Shown: one piece after another, positions 1-8,462 of the stretch
Position numbering within the stretch: the first letter of the stretch is position 1
Layout: each line of letters begins with the position of its first letter
From: Microcaldota archaeon
GTDB taxonomy: Archaea; Micrarchaeota; Micrarchaeia; CABMEP01
Assembly (NCBI GenBank): GCA_026413625.1
Contig: JAOAKO010000007.1
Location: 1-37,715 of the forward strand
Reading direction: 5' to 3'
Length of the DNA: 37,715 nucleotides
Made by a program: the position numbers and the translations under genes
The notes under the pieces: model-generated
Seen by the model: the letters and a program-made list of their open reading frames with translations, nothing else
Told to the model about the DNA's origin: nothing
Database searches by the model: none

Positions 1-558
1 CATATACGGAATGAACGGAAATGTTCTGTGGGAATCTGGATTAGGATACCAGGCATAGTCGTCAGTTGTAGGAATGCTGCCCTGCTGAATTATGAATTGG
101 GCAGCCATATTGTACCAATACGGATCAAAGTCATAGTAGTAAGGAGTAAGGCTCTGGATTCTTACCCAGAATGAAAGGAAAAGAACCAAGAGAAGGAGAA
201 GCGGATAGATATAATTTGATTTGCTTCTCTTTTCCTGTGTTTCACTTTCCCCTTTTTCTGGGAGTAAGGATATATTTTCCCTATATAAGTATGCCAGCGG
301 TATGATAGTGACAATTGCAAGGTTTATTAAAGCAAGAGCAGGGGAATATTGGATTCCGATCGTAAATTCAATCAAAGCAAGGAAAGAAGGAACAAACATT
401 CCAAACGGAATTCCAAGGAAAAACATCTCAAGATGAGAGAACTTCTTTGTTTTCTTGAAAAGAGCAAGAGACATGAGGTATCCCGGCACTATTATTGCCA
501 AGAAAATCGGAAAAGACCTTATTAGCATTTCTGCAATCGTCATGCTTATTGTTTCCAT
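1..558 (-). CDS. aglB: Partial (C-terminus off window) STT3/AglB-like oligosaccharyltransferase with extra N-terminal membrane segment
   Basis: Open minus-strand frame from ATG at 558 (upstream AGGTGAA) to window edge; translation contains ...SLTPYYYDFDPYWYNMAAQFIIQQGSIPTTDDYAWYPNPDSHRTFPFIPYM, matching the STT3 first-loop D-x-D/PYW pattern. Not in ORF track because it has no stop. Confidence 0.7.
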   Translation of the reverse strand, partial: METISMTIAEMLIRSFPIFLAIIVPGYLMSLALFKKTKKFSHLEMFFLGIPFGMFVPSFLALIEFTIGIQYSPALALINLAIVTIIPLAYLYRENISLLPEKGESETQEKRSKSNYIYPLLLLLVLFLSFWVRIQSLTPYYYDFDPYWYNMAAQFIIQQGSIPTTDDYAWYPNPDSHRTFPFIPYM

Positions 559-598
559 ATATTCACCTGACTTGATCAAATATTATAAGCAAAATAAA

Positions 599-1204
599 TT
601 AGGCTGCAAACGAGGCAATCGTTCCATAATTAAATAGCATAAGCAAAGAAAGTATAAATGCAGCCAGCCATATCTTAAAATCCCAGTTCATTACCTTGGC
701 CCCGTCCAAAATAAAGATTGGCAGGAGGTTGAACGTTGCAAGCAAGGCATTTATCTGCATTCCTATAACAGCTATCAAGAACACAGGCTCGCTAAGAGCA
801 AAATTAAACACCCCGCTAAGAATCAGGATAGCTGCGAATATCACATAGATCATCATGTTCATGACAGGCCCCGCAAGCGAGACTATCCCATTTTCAACCC
901 TTCCCATTCTCTTGAAGATATAAACTGCACCTGGAGCCGCAAATATGAAACCGAAAGGAGCGAGAAGAAACATCAGAAGCAAGCCCTGGGGCCACATTAC
1001 AAATCTGGAAGGGGAACCGAACTTTTCAGCAGCATACTTGTGCCCCATTTCATGGGTCATAAAACCTATCCCCACCGTAAATCCTATTATCAGAAGCTTG
1101 TAAACAAACCCTGACTGGAAGAACACTCCTATTCCCCACAATGCAATGCTGAATGCAACCATTATGGCAATCATTGAAATTAACATTTCCTCTATTTCAT
1201 TCAT
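599..1204 (-). CDS. Site-2 protease-like membrane metallopeptidase (M50)
   Basis: HEMGH motif (FMTHEMGHKYAAEKFG) and NLLPIFILDG motif; multiple TM segments. Confidence 0.85.
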   Translation of the reverse strand: MNEIEEMLISMIAIMVAFSIALWGIGVFFQSGFVYKLLIIGFTVGIGFMTHEMGHKYAAEKFGSPSRFVMWPQGLLLMFLLAPFGFIFAAPGAVYIFKRMGRVENGIVSLAGPVMNMMIYVIFAAILILSGVFNFALSEPVFLIAVIGMQINALLATFNLLPIFILDGAKVMNWDFKIWLAAFILSLLMLFNYGTIASFAA

Positions 1205-1231
1205 TTTATCACTGCTCTTTTTCCAGCTTCC

Positions 1232-1630
1232 TTACTTTAATTTTGTTATTTCGATTTCTGTAGAGTGCTGCTCTAGCAGCTCAACTTCTGCATGGGAAAG
1301 TATGCCCTGATATCTCACAACCTTTCCGATCCCAATTGTTCCGTCCATAAGCTTCAGTTCAACATATCCGTTCAGCCTTGCATTACTCATTGCAACTGCG
1401 TTAGGAAATGCAAAGAAGAAGGTTAGAGGCTGTCCCCTTACTACAATAGGATCTCCCTTTCTCACTCCCCTTATGTGCGGCCATGCGATTGCATACACTA
1501 TTAATACTCCCCAATTCAATGCAAACAGCTTGAGAAGGTATCCTAGTGTTGCCTCCGGAGTCAACGCATACACTATTAGGGAGATAGCTGTCAGAGCCAG
1601 AAGCATTTTCCATAGTGTATTTATCAGCAT
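1232..1630 (-). CDS. Hypothetical membrane protein with small C-terminal beta domain
   Basis: 132-aa ORF with AGGTGA RBS, two N-terminal hydrophobic segments. Confidence 0.55.
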   Translation of the reverse strand: MLINTLWKMLLALTAISLIVYALTPEATLGYLLKLFALNWGVLIVYAIAWPHIRGVRKGDPIVVRGQPLTFFFAFPNAVAMSNARLNGYVELKLMDGTIGIGKVVRYQGILSHAEVELLEQHSTEIEITKLK

Positions 1631-1694
1631 CTATTCACCTAAAATAATTTATGTTCATAACATTCATGTTCTGTTTTAGTCTTTCAATATAATA

Positions 1695-3845
1695 TTATAC
1701 ATACATCCCTTTTAAGTTTTGCTCAAATTTCCTTATTCTTTCAGTGTGCTCCTTTCTTACAGTCGGAATGACGCTTGCAATCGCCTTTTCAAAATCCTGC
1801 ATCCTAACCCTGTCTCTCTTGGCCCTTATTGCATTCATTCCTGCCTCCCTGACTATTCCTTCAATATCTGCACCGGTTGCATTATTGAGTTTGGACGCTA
1901 TTTCATTAAGATCCACATCCTTGTCAAGAGGCATCCTCTTGGTGTGGACCTTGAGTATTTCCAGCCTTGTCTTCTCGTCAGGCAGCGGAATCTCCAATAT
2001 GTTGTCAAACCTTCCAGGTCTTAATAAAGCAGGATCAAGTATGTCTGGCCTGTTTGTAGCAGCTATCACTACAATGTTCTTTAACTGCTCCACCCCATCC
2101 ATTTCAAGAAGCAGGGTATTTACCATTCTTTCGGTCACCTTTGTTCCCTCGTCAGCTCCTCCCCTAACAGGGGCGATCGCATCTATTTCATCAATGAATA
2201 TAATGCAAGGGGCAGAAAGCCTCGCCTTTCTGAACAGTTCCCTTATAGCTCTTTCGGATTCTCCGACCCATTTGCTCAGAACTTCAGGACCCTTTATTGA
2301 AATAAAGTTAGCCTCGCTTTCAGTTGCTACCGCCTTTGCAAGCAAGGTCTTTCCGGTTCCGGGAGCCCCATAGAGAAGTATTCCCTTTGGCGTTCTTATC
2401 CCCATCTTCTGGAACACCTCTGGATTCTTAAGGGGAAGCTCAACAGCCTCCTTAAGCTTCTGCTTTATTTCATCAAGCCCTCCGATGTCGGACCACCTTA
2501 CATTCGGAATTTCCACGAACACCTCTCTCAATGCAGACGGCTGGATCTCTCTCATTGCGTTTGTAAAGTCATCCATTTTCACAGTTATGCTCTCAAGTAT
2601 TTCTATTGGAATTGTCTCCTCCTCAAGGTTTATTTTCGGCATTATTCTTCTCAGGGCCTTCATTGCAGCCTCTTTGCAAAGAAGTGATATGTCTGCTCCG
2701 GTGTATCCGTGGGTTGCATTGGCAAGATAGTCAAAATTCACATCCTTGTCAAGCGGCATGTTTCTTGTGTGGATGGTAAGTATTTCCTTTCTTGCATCCC
2801 TGTCCGGAATTCCGATTTCAATCTCCCTGTCGAACCTTCCCGGCCTTCTCAATGCAGGGTCTATTGCATTTGGCCTGTTTGTAGCCCCGATTACAATTAC
2901 CTGCCCTCTTGCCTTCAATCCGTCCATCAGTGCAAGGAGCTGGGAAACCATTCTTCTCTCGACCTCTCCAGTGGCTTCCTCTCTTTTCGGAGCGATGGCA
3001 TCTATCTCATCCATGAATATTATAGATGGCGCATTCTCTTCAGCTTCTCTGAAAAGCTGCCTTAGTCTCTCTTCAGACTCCCCTACAAACTTAGAGATTA
3101 GCTCAGGCCCTCCGACATAAATGAAATTCGCATCGCTTTCGTTTGCTACTGCCTTTGCCAATAGGGTCTTTCCTGTCCCCGGAGAGCCGTGAATGAGAAC
3201 TCCTTTCGGCGCTTCTATTCCTAGCCTCTCAAACAATTCCGGGTGCCTCAACGGAAGCTCAACCATCTCTCTTATCTTCCTTATCTCCTCCTTCAGTCCT
3301 CCTATGTCCTCATATGACACGGAAGGTATCTTCCCTGTCTCTTTCAGAGGCTCCTCCTTTATTTCCACCACTGTCTTTTCGCTGATGATTACGGCACCAA
3401 CCGGCTGAGTCAAGGCTACTACCAAAGGAAATGAGGTGCTTCCGATTATGCTGATGAATATAGTGTCTCCTTTCATTACAGGCCTTCCCTCTAATCTTCT
3501 CTTAAGCAACTCGTCAAAACCTGGCGAAAACCTCATTGCCTGGTATGGGGTGAAAACTACCTTTTTGGCAGGTTTTGCCTCAACTTTCTTTATTGTAACC
3601 TTGTCCCCCATTCCAACCCCGGCATTCTGTCTTACCTGCCCGTCCATTCTTATTATTTTATGCCCCTCATCCTGGGGATGGGCAGGCCATACGATTGCAA
3701 CAGTTGTTTTCTTTCCCTTAATCTCAATAACATCTCCAGTAGTGAGCGCAAGCTTATTCATTGTTTCAGAATCAAGTCTGACTATTCCCCTTCCTACGTC
3801 CGATTTCAATGCCTCTGCTACAAACAATTCAGCAACATCACTCAT
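1695..3845 (-). CDS. cdc48: CDC48/VCP-type AAA+ ATPase
   Basis: Two AAA modules ([36 protein letters not shown], both with Walker B and SRH) and N-terminal CDC48 domain. Start moved from 3869 to the ATG at 3845, preceded by GGTGATAAA. Confidence 0.95.
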   Translation of the reverse strand: MSDVAELFVAEALKSDVGRGIVRLDSETMNKLALTTGDVIEIKGKKTTVAIVWPAHPQDEGHKIIRMDGQVRQNAGVGMGDKVTIKKVEAKPAKKVVFTPYQAMRFSPGFDELLKRRLEGRPVMKGDTIFISIIGSTSFPLVVALTQPVGAVIISEKTVVEIKEEPLKETGKIPSVSYEDIGGLKEEIRKIREMVELPLRHPELFERLGIEAPKGVLIHGSPGTGKTLLAKAVANESDANFIYVGGPELISKFVGESEERLRQLFREAEENAPSIIFMDEIDAIAPKREEATGEVERRMVSQLLALMDGLKARGQVIVIGATNRPNAIDPALRRPGRFDREIEIGIPDRDARKEILTIHTRNMPLDKDVNFDYLANATHGYTGADISLLCKEAAMKALRRIMPKINLEEETIPIEILESITVKMDDFTNAMREIQPSALREVFVEIPNVRWSDIGGLDEIKQKLKEAVELPLKNPEVFQKMGIRTPKGILLYGAPGTGKTLLAKAVATESEANFISIKGPEVLSKWVGESERAIRELFRKARLSAPCIIFIDEIDAIAPVRGGADEGTKVTERMVNTLLLEMDGVEQLKNIVVIAATNRPDILDPALLRPGRFDNILEIPLPDEKTRLEILKVHTKRMPLDKDVDLNEIASKLNNATGADIEGIVREAGMNAIRAKRDRVRMQDFEKAIASVIPTVRKEHTERIRKFEQNLKGMYV

Positions 3846-3943
3846 TTTATCACCATGATCAAAAAGCATGAGAAGAAGCTCTCTAATTAATATTGTCTAT
3901 AACAATTTAAGAATTTTACTTATCAAGGCAAGCCGTCAAGATG

Positions 3944-4096
3944 CGAGCCCGAGGGGATTCGAACCCCCAACCTCTTGGTTTCCCCGAAACTTTCTTTCTA
4001 AGAAAGTTTCACCAAAGAATTTACCTTTCTGATGAAACTCTTTTCCTAAAAGAGTTTCTCCGAAGCCAAGCGCTCTATCCGTTGAGCTACGGGCCC
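3944..4096 (-). tRNA. tRNA-Arg(TCG) with 80-nt intron (about 3980..4059) at canonical position 37/38
   Basis: Acceptor GGGCCCG/CGGGCTC, D-arm GCTCAACGGATAGAGC, anticodon stem CTTGG/CCAAG with loop CTTCGG^A, T-arm GGGGG-TTCGAAT-CCCCT. BHB helix CTTC/GGGG (two G-U pairs). Confidence 0.85.
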
Positions 4097-4164
4097 GATA
4101 ATACAATAAAAGTTTAAATTTATAAAACTAAAGAACAGCAAACAATCTTAGTTTTAAGGAAAAG

Positions 4165-4241
<77 letters not shown>

Positions 4242-4305
4242 TTCAATAAAAGCATATAATATATAGAGACAAGAATTTAAATATCTTTTATCATCTTATT
4301 AATTA

Positions 4306-5064
4306 ATGGCATCTCCATGCAATTCCAGAAAGGGAGTGTTTTCTTTTTTATACATATTTGCCATATTTGCATATCTAATTGTTATAATAGGCGTATACAT
4401 GATGATTTACGAAAGAATATCTTACCTAGAAAACAAGATCTTTATTCTCGAGGAGCGAGCAGGCAGGGAGATAGAGCTTAAGCATGCAGTAAAAAGGGTT
4501 ATAATCTACTCAGAGCAAATAAAGTCAATGAAAGACCAAATAAAGACGATGTTTCCAGAATATGCGCCTTTTTTCGATTCTTCATATTCTTTTTACGGAA
4601 TAAATAAGTTGAACGATTTGACAAGCACAGGAGCCCATTCTTACTACCATTGGAGAGATTTTGCTTTGAGATTCTGGTGCGGGTTTCCATTGGAAACAGA
4701 AATAATTGACATGATTGCAATAAAAGGAAGAGGGCCCGAATACTTTAATTCATCTAGGATTTACGAAAGGTCAAACGTTTTTGACTTGGATCGGACCGTA
4801 ATAGTCGGTAGCGAGGCAAGAAATCTTTGCAGCATGTTCCTCTCCTCCTCTATGAATTTTTCAACCACCATAACAAAACCACCAAAGGAAATTTTTCATG
4901 GGTCATCCGGTGTTTCACAAGTCCAAATTTACGATTTGATGAAGTCAAAATACGGAATCATGGTATACGACAGCAAGGAGAACGTTTCATCTGCGGTTAT
5001 TATTCCAGAATCGACAGAGATAATCTGGGACGATTATCTTGGGCTGTTAAGGGTGGCGAAATGA
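4306..5064 (+). CDS. Hypothetical N-terminally membrane-anchored protein heading the pilin-like operon
   Basis: N-terminal TM followed by short coiled coil; stop overlaps the start of the next gene (ATGA). Confidence 0.7.
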   Translation: MASPCNSRKGVFSFLYIFAIFAYLIVIIGVYMMIYERISYLENKIFILEERAGREIELKHAVKRVIIYSEQIKSMKDQIKTMFPEYAPFFDSSYSFYGINKLNDLTSTGAHSYYHWRDFALRFWCGFPLETEIIDMIAIKGRGPEYFNSSRIYERSNVFDLDRTVIVGSEARNLCSMFLSSSMNFSTTITKPPKEIFHGSSGVSQVQIYDLMKSKYGIMVYDSKENVSSAVIIPESTEIIWDDYLGLLRVAK

Positions 5065-5399
5065 AGGCGCAGCTTTCCCTGGAATTTCTATTGGTGATGG
5101 GCGCGTACGCAGTTTTCATATTCATCATTGTTTCTGCCCTAGATTATTCGAATTTGCTAGGCCAGATTCGCGAGCAAGAGTTTTCGCTTCGAGTAAGGTC
5201 GCTGCAGCTTATAGAAACGCAGAGACTGATCAACAATAAGTTCACAGACATGAAACTATTCATGGAGGGGTGCGTTATATCTGAATCAAGCATCAACACG
5301 TCGGTCATTTGCAGGTTGGAAAACATCACCAGATCTGAAAAGATACCTCTAAAAGATTCAGGCAATAGGCTGCTTGCTTTGTACAGGCCGATTTCATAA
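5061..5399 (+). CDS. Pilin-like protein with class III (type IV prepilin) signal
   Basis: N-terminus MKAQLSLEFLLVMGAYAVFIFIIVSA resembles archaeal class III signal peptides (K-x-Q-x-S-x-E-F). The ORF-track start at 4827 is an upstream extension; ATG at 5061 overlaps the prior stop. Confidence 0.75.
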   Translation: MKAQLSLEFLLVMGAYAVFIFIIVSALDYSNLLGQIREQEFSLRVRSLQLIETQRLINNKFTDMKLFMEGCVISESSINTSVICRLENITRSEKIPLKDSGNRLLALYRPIS

Positions 5400-5408
5400 G
5401 GTGTGGAA

Positions 5409-5852
5409 ATGGGGAAAAAAGGATTGTTTAGCATAGATGCCTCCGTGGCAGTAATTGTCGTCTTGACAATCTCAATCCTGTTTTATAGCATAATCCAATC
5501 ATTCATGTCCTCTCTCCATAATTTGGACGTAAGGCAAAGGACAGCTTCCCTGATCATATTTTCAAACCAGATTGTAAGAAACGAAGGCGCATATAAAACA
5601 AATACCGAGACAACTTCAAACCTAATCTCTATGTCAGAATTGAATTCATTTATTTCATCTCTGCAGAAATCTAACGCAAGCGATTATGGATTTGATTACG
5701 TAGAGCTTAATCTTTCAGGAAGGTCCGGTAGCGTCTTGTTCTCAAGCAAGTCGTTTAGGGAAACCGCTAGAAGCGAAACCTTTTGTATTGATAGATTCGT
5801 AGTGATCAAGGACCTTAACGAAGAGGGAATATTGAGGATATGTGCAAAGTGA
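5409..5852 (+). CDS. Pilin-like secreted/membrane protein
   Basis: MGKKGLFSIDASVAVIVVLTISILFYSII: short charged N-terminus followed by a prepilin-like hydrophobic helix; same operon. Confidence 0.6.
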   Translation: MGKKGLFSIDASVAVIVVLTISILFYSIIQSFMSSLHNLDVRQRTASLIIFSNQIVRNEGAYKTNTETTSNLISMSELNSFISSLQKSNASDYGFDYVELNLSGRSGSVLFSSKSFRETARSETFCIDRFVVIKDLNEEGILRICAK

Positions 5853-5856
5853 TAAA

Positions 5857-6258
5857 ATGACAAAGGGAATAGTGTTTACCATCGAAGCTTTGGTTGCGCT
5901 TGCGTTTTTCCTAATCGCAATATCTTCAATAGCATTTGTTACTGATCAAAGAAGGGAGAATCTGCCGTTGTATGAGACAGTCATAATGAACGACATCTTT
6001 CAAGTTCTGGAATTAAAGTATCACACAGAAGTTGCGACATTTATGCGAACAGGCACCGTTTCGCAGGAATTGGATTCGTACCTAAAATTTGTAAAAGAAA
6101 AGACAGGCCATACAGTGTTCTTAAAATTCATGCGTCATTCATATCCATATTCGGGCTGCGATCCATATTTTTCTCAAAAAAGACTAATTGTATATTACGA
6201 CATAAAAGAATCAGAAGTCAGCTATTTCCACGAGTTAACGGTTGGATTGTGCAGATAA
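5857..6258 (+). CDS. Pilin-like secreted/membrane protein
   Basis: MTKGIVFTIEALVALAFFLIAISSIAF prepilin-like N-terminus with Glu at +5-type position; GTGATAAA RBS; overlaps previous CDS in the long form. Confidence 0.6.
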   Translation: MTKGIVFTIEALVALAFFLIAISSIAFVTDQRRENLPLYETVIMNDIFQVLELKYHTEVATFMRTGTVSQELDSYLKFVKEKTGHTVFLKFMRHSYPYSGCDPYFSQKRLIVYYDIKESEVSYFHELTVGLCR

Positions 6259-6528
6259 TCATTTCCTAGCCTTTTTTTTCTCTTTCGCTTCTGCCTTTTT
6301 GTTCACCAGGTTCCTTTTTTCTTGAAGTATTATCGTGGTTGCGAAGCCGCTTGCAACTGCAGAGGCACTCACCAAAGCAGTGCTTACTTCAGGTGAAAAG
6401 AAAGCGCCGATTGTCATCATTCCCAATCCGGCAACAGTTCCGCCAAATACCCCTTCAAGTATCACAGGTACCGATTCCTCAGGTTTCAGTTCTTTCGGAA
6501 ATAGGATTTCCTTTACCATGATATTCAT
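6259..6528 (-). CDS. Small hypothetical membrane protein
   Basis: 89-aa ORF with Gly/Ala-rich hydrophobic core and Lys-rich tail. Confidence 0.45.
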   Translation of the reverse strand: MNIMVKEILFPKELKPEESVPVILEGVFGGTVAGLGMMTIGAFFSPEVSTALVSASAVASGFATTIILQEKRNLVNKKAEAKEKKKARK

Positions 6529-6567
6529 TTGTATTATACTATTTTAATTCTTTCTATTTGCCATTTC

Positions 6568-7074
6568 CTACCCTTTAACGTCCTGTATTGAAGGTATGTA
6601 GAATTTTCCCTTAACCAAACTGCATCTGCCTTCGTGATACATCTTTGCAGTGATAGCGGCAATCTTTGCATCCTGAACATGTCTCCTTATCTTATTTTTT
6701 TCCCTTTCTATTCCGAGTATCTTGGCAGATACAGAAGGGCAGACTTCTATCACCTTATATTCATCCAACCTTTTATCCAGTTCCATGCCCCTGACAGCCA
6801 ATTCCCTCATGGATTTGAAAAAAGGAAACAAATAATGCCCCTCTTTTCTGAGTATCCTCTCCTCATCCCTCATGCTTCCGAAAGAAGGAATTGATAACGG
6901 CGCGTCGATTGCAACAACTTTAGGTTTGTTTCTTTTTACAAAGCCAACGATGCTTCTATCGGAAAACAGTATTCCTTCCTCTATCACATTTCCATCGACG
7001 TCTATGCATGCGACACCGGTGCAGTTTTTCTCCTTGCTTGCCAGGTCAATTCCGCAAAATACGATTTTTTTCAT
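6568..7074 (-). CDS. DUF429-like predicted RNase H-fold protein
   Basis: MKKIVFCGIDLASKEKNCTGVACID... VVAIDAPLSIP ... EVCPSVS; ATG at 7074 preferred over 7116. Confidence 0.65.
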   Translation of the reverse strand: MKKIVFCGIDLASKEKNCTGVACIDVDGNVIEEGILFSDRSIVGFVKRNKPKVVAIDAPLSIPSFGSMRDEERILRKEGHYLFPFFKSMRELAVRGMELDKRLDEYKVIEVCPSVSAKILGIEREKNKIRRHVQDAKIAAITAKMYHEGRCSLVKGKFYIPSIQDVKG

Positions 7075-7129
7075 ATGCAAATAACGCTTATCTTCCTTAA
7101 AATTCTTTCCGTGCATGCATTGGGCTATA

Positions 7130-7139
7130 TTTTATATAT
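7130..7139 (+). promoter_or_regulatory. Candidate TATA box of tRNA-Met gene
   Basis: TTTTATATAT about 28 nt upstream of tRNA position 1. Confidence 0.45.
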
Positions 7140-7166
7140 CTTTTTTCATTATATATTAAAGGGTGT

Positions 7167-7297
7167 GCCAGAGTAGCTCAGTGGTAGAGCGCCAGCGAGC
7201 CAGATTCTAATCGGTTCGGCGACACTCATAAGTCAGATTTCAACTCAAGATCTACTTGGAAATCTGGAGGTCGAGGGTTCAATCCCCTCCTCTGGCA
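7167..7297 (+). tRNA. Elongator-type tRNA-Met(CAT) with two introns: 7196..7223 (28 nt, position 30/31) and 7231..7261 (31 nt, position 37/38)
   Basis: Spliced product GCCAGAG-TA-GCTC-AGTGGTA-GAGC-G-CCAGA-CTCATAA-TCTGG-AGGTC-GAGGG-TTCAATC-CCCTC-CTCTGGC-A is a complete 72-nt cloverleaf. Intron 1 has perfect BHB helix CGCC/GGCG; intron 2 has a relaxed BHB. Confidence 0.85.
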
Positions 7298-7319
7298 TTT
7301 GTTTCAATAAAGTGATTGG

Positions 7320-8462
7320 ATGATTAGCGATCCTGTTTCTTTGGCCTTGTTCTACCACCAAAACCAGCTTATCACAGACTTGTGCATTATTCTAGATAAA
7401 TTCGGAATACTTTTTGCATTTGCATTTTTAGGCCTAGTTTACCTGAATTCAAAGCTCAATCTCCTTGATTCATTTAAGAAAAGAAGCAAGCTAATCATGG
7501 ATTTAGAGCCTACTTTCGGAATTTTGAAAAAAAGGCTTTTCATCGCATTTATAGCCTTATCTCTGGCAATCGCATCCATTCAATTTATAAAGCTGGTATA
7601 TCCGCAAGAGAGACCATGCACAGAAAGCTTAGGGATGCATAAAATCGAATGCCCGATCTCTTCATCATTTCCAAGCACACATACCGCATCGGCAGCGGTT
7701 TTAGTCCCATTCACCATTGGAACTGCGGCATTCATTCCTTCCATAATATATTACATTTTAATGGCATTTTCAAGGGTATACCTTGGAGTGCATTACTTGG
7801 TTGACGTTCTTGTGGCATCGGCATTCGGCTTCTCATGGTATTTCATAGCCCAGCAATTTCTGTCAAAAGGCACTGCAATGAAAATAGCTTCAAAGGCAAG
7901 CAACATCTTTCGAGGTTTCCTGCATCTATTTTTTGGCCTCTTTCTTATGTTCATAGTCATGCTAAGTAGCATGTATTCTCTTTATCCGATCCAGATATCC
8001 CTATCAATATTACTTGTGTTAATGATCGTGATGTTTTACCTGATCCATATATCAGAAAAAGGAAGCTCCACTCTCATCCATGAAATAATGAGCTTTGCGA
8101 GCGCTAGAGACAGCTTCCAAGGTGAAAGCGCAATATGGTTTATGTTAGGGACGATGATTCTAATCGGGTTCACCCAGGATGTAAACAAAATAATAGCCGG
8201 GATATACATCGTTACCATAGGTGACGTTGCCTCCGCCGCGTTTTCTACAAAGCTTAAGCATAGAAAATCAATATTCAAAAACAAAAACATCATTTCCTAT
8301 TTTGCATTCGTATTGGCTTCAATCCCCGCAACCCTGATTTTAGGAATAGGAATGCTTCCGGCAATTTTAATAGCAGCCTTCCTTGAATCGCTGAACATAA
8401 AGATAAACGACAATTTCTTGCTTTTCTCTTTTCTTACTTTTTGGTTTTCTGTTTTCAGCTAA
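7320..8462 (+). CDS. PAP2-family phosphatase fused to dolichol kinase/CTP-transferase-like membrane domain
   Basis: PAP2 motifs KLVYPQERP, FPSTHTAS, SRVYLGVHYLVD; C-terminal half has HLFFGL, GDVASA and AAFLESLNIKINDN resembling the GD...A and E...DDN motifs of SEC59/DolK-type proteins. Confidence 0.75.
   Translation: MISDPVSLALFYHQNQLITDLCIILDKFGILFAFAFLGLVYLNSKLNLLDSFKKRSKLIMDLEPTFGILKKRLFIAFIALSLAIASIQFIKLVYPQERPCTESLGMHKIECPISSSFPSTHTASAAVLVPFTIGTAAFIPSIIYYILMAFSRVYLGVHYLVDVLVASAFGFSWYFIAQQFLSKGTAMKIASKASNIFRGFLHLFFGLFLMFIVMLSSMYSLYPIQISLSILLVLMIVMFYLIHISEKGSSTLIHEIMSFASARDSFQGESAIWFMLGTMILIGFTQDVNKIIAGIYIVTIGDVASAAFSTKLKHRKSIFKNKNIISYFAFVLASIPATLILGIGMLPAILIAAFLESLNIKINDNFLLFSFLTFWFSVFS

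Noticed and set aside
221-637. Small plus-strand ORFs at 221-436 and 455-637
   Set aside because: Lie opposite the truncated STT3-like gene, whose minus-strand reading is far more convincing.
1744-2373. 209-aa plus-strand ORF opposite CDC48
   Set aside because: Antisense shadow of a strongly conserved AAA ATPase; no RBS and low-complexity Ser/Leu composition typical of reverse-frame reading. Same for the ORFs at 2485, 2709, 2746, 3193 and 3436.
4827-5060. N-terminal extension of the 4827..5399 ORF
   Set aside because: Out-of-frame overlap with the upstream gene; the class III signal begins at ATG 5061.
7196-7261. Single-intron readings of the 7167-7297 tRNA giving anticodon CUA (suppressor) or UCU (Arg)
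   Set aside because: They leave extra nucleotides before the anticodon stem and poor BHB motifs; the two-intron Met(CAT) model explains every base.
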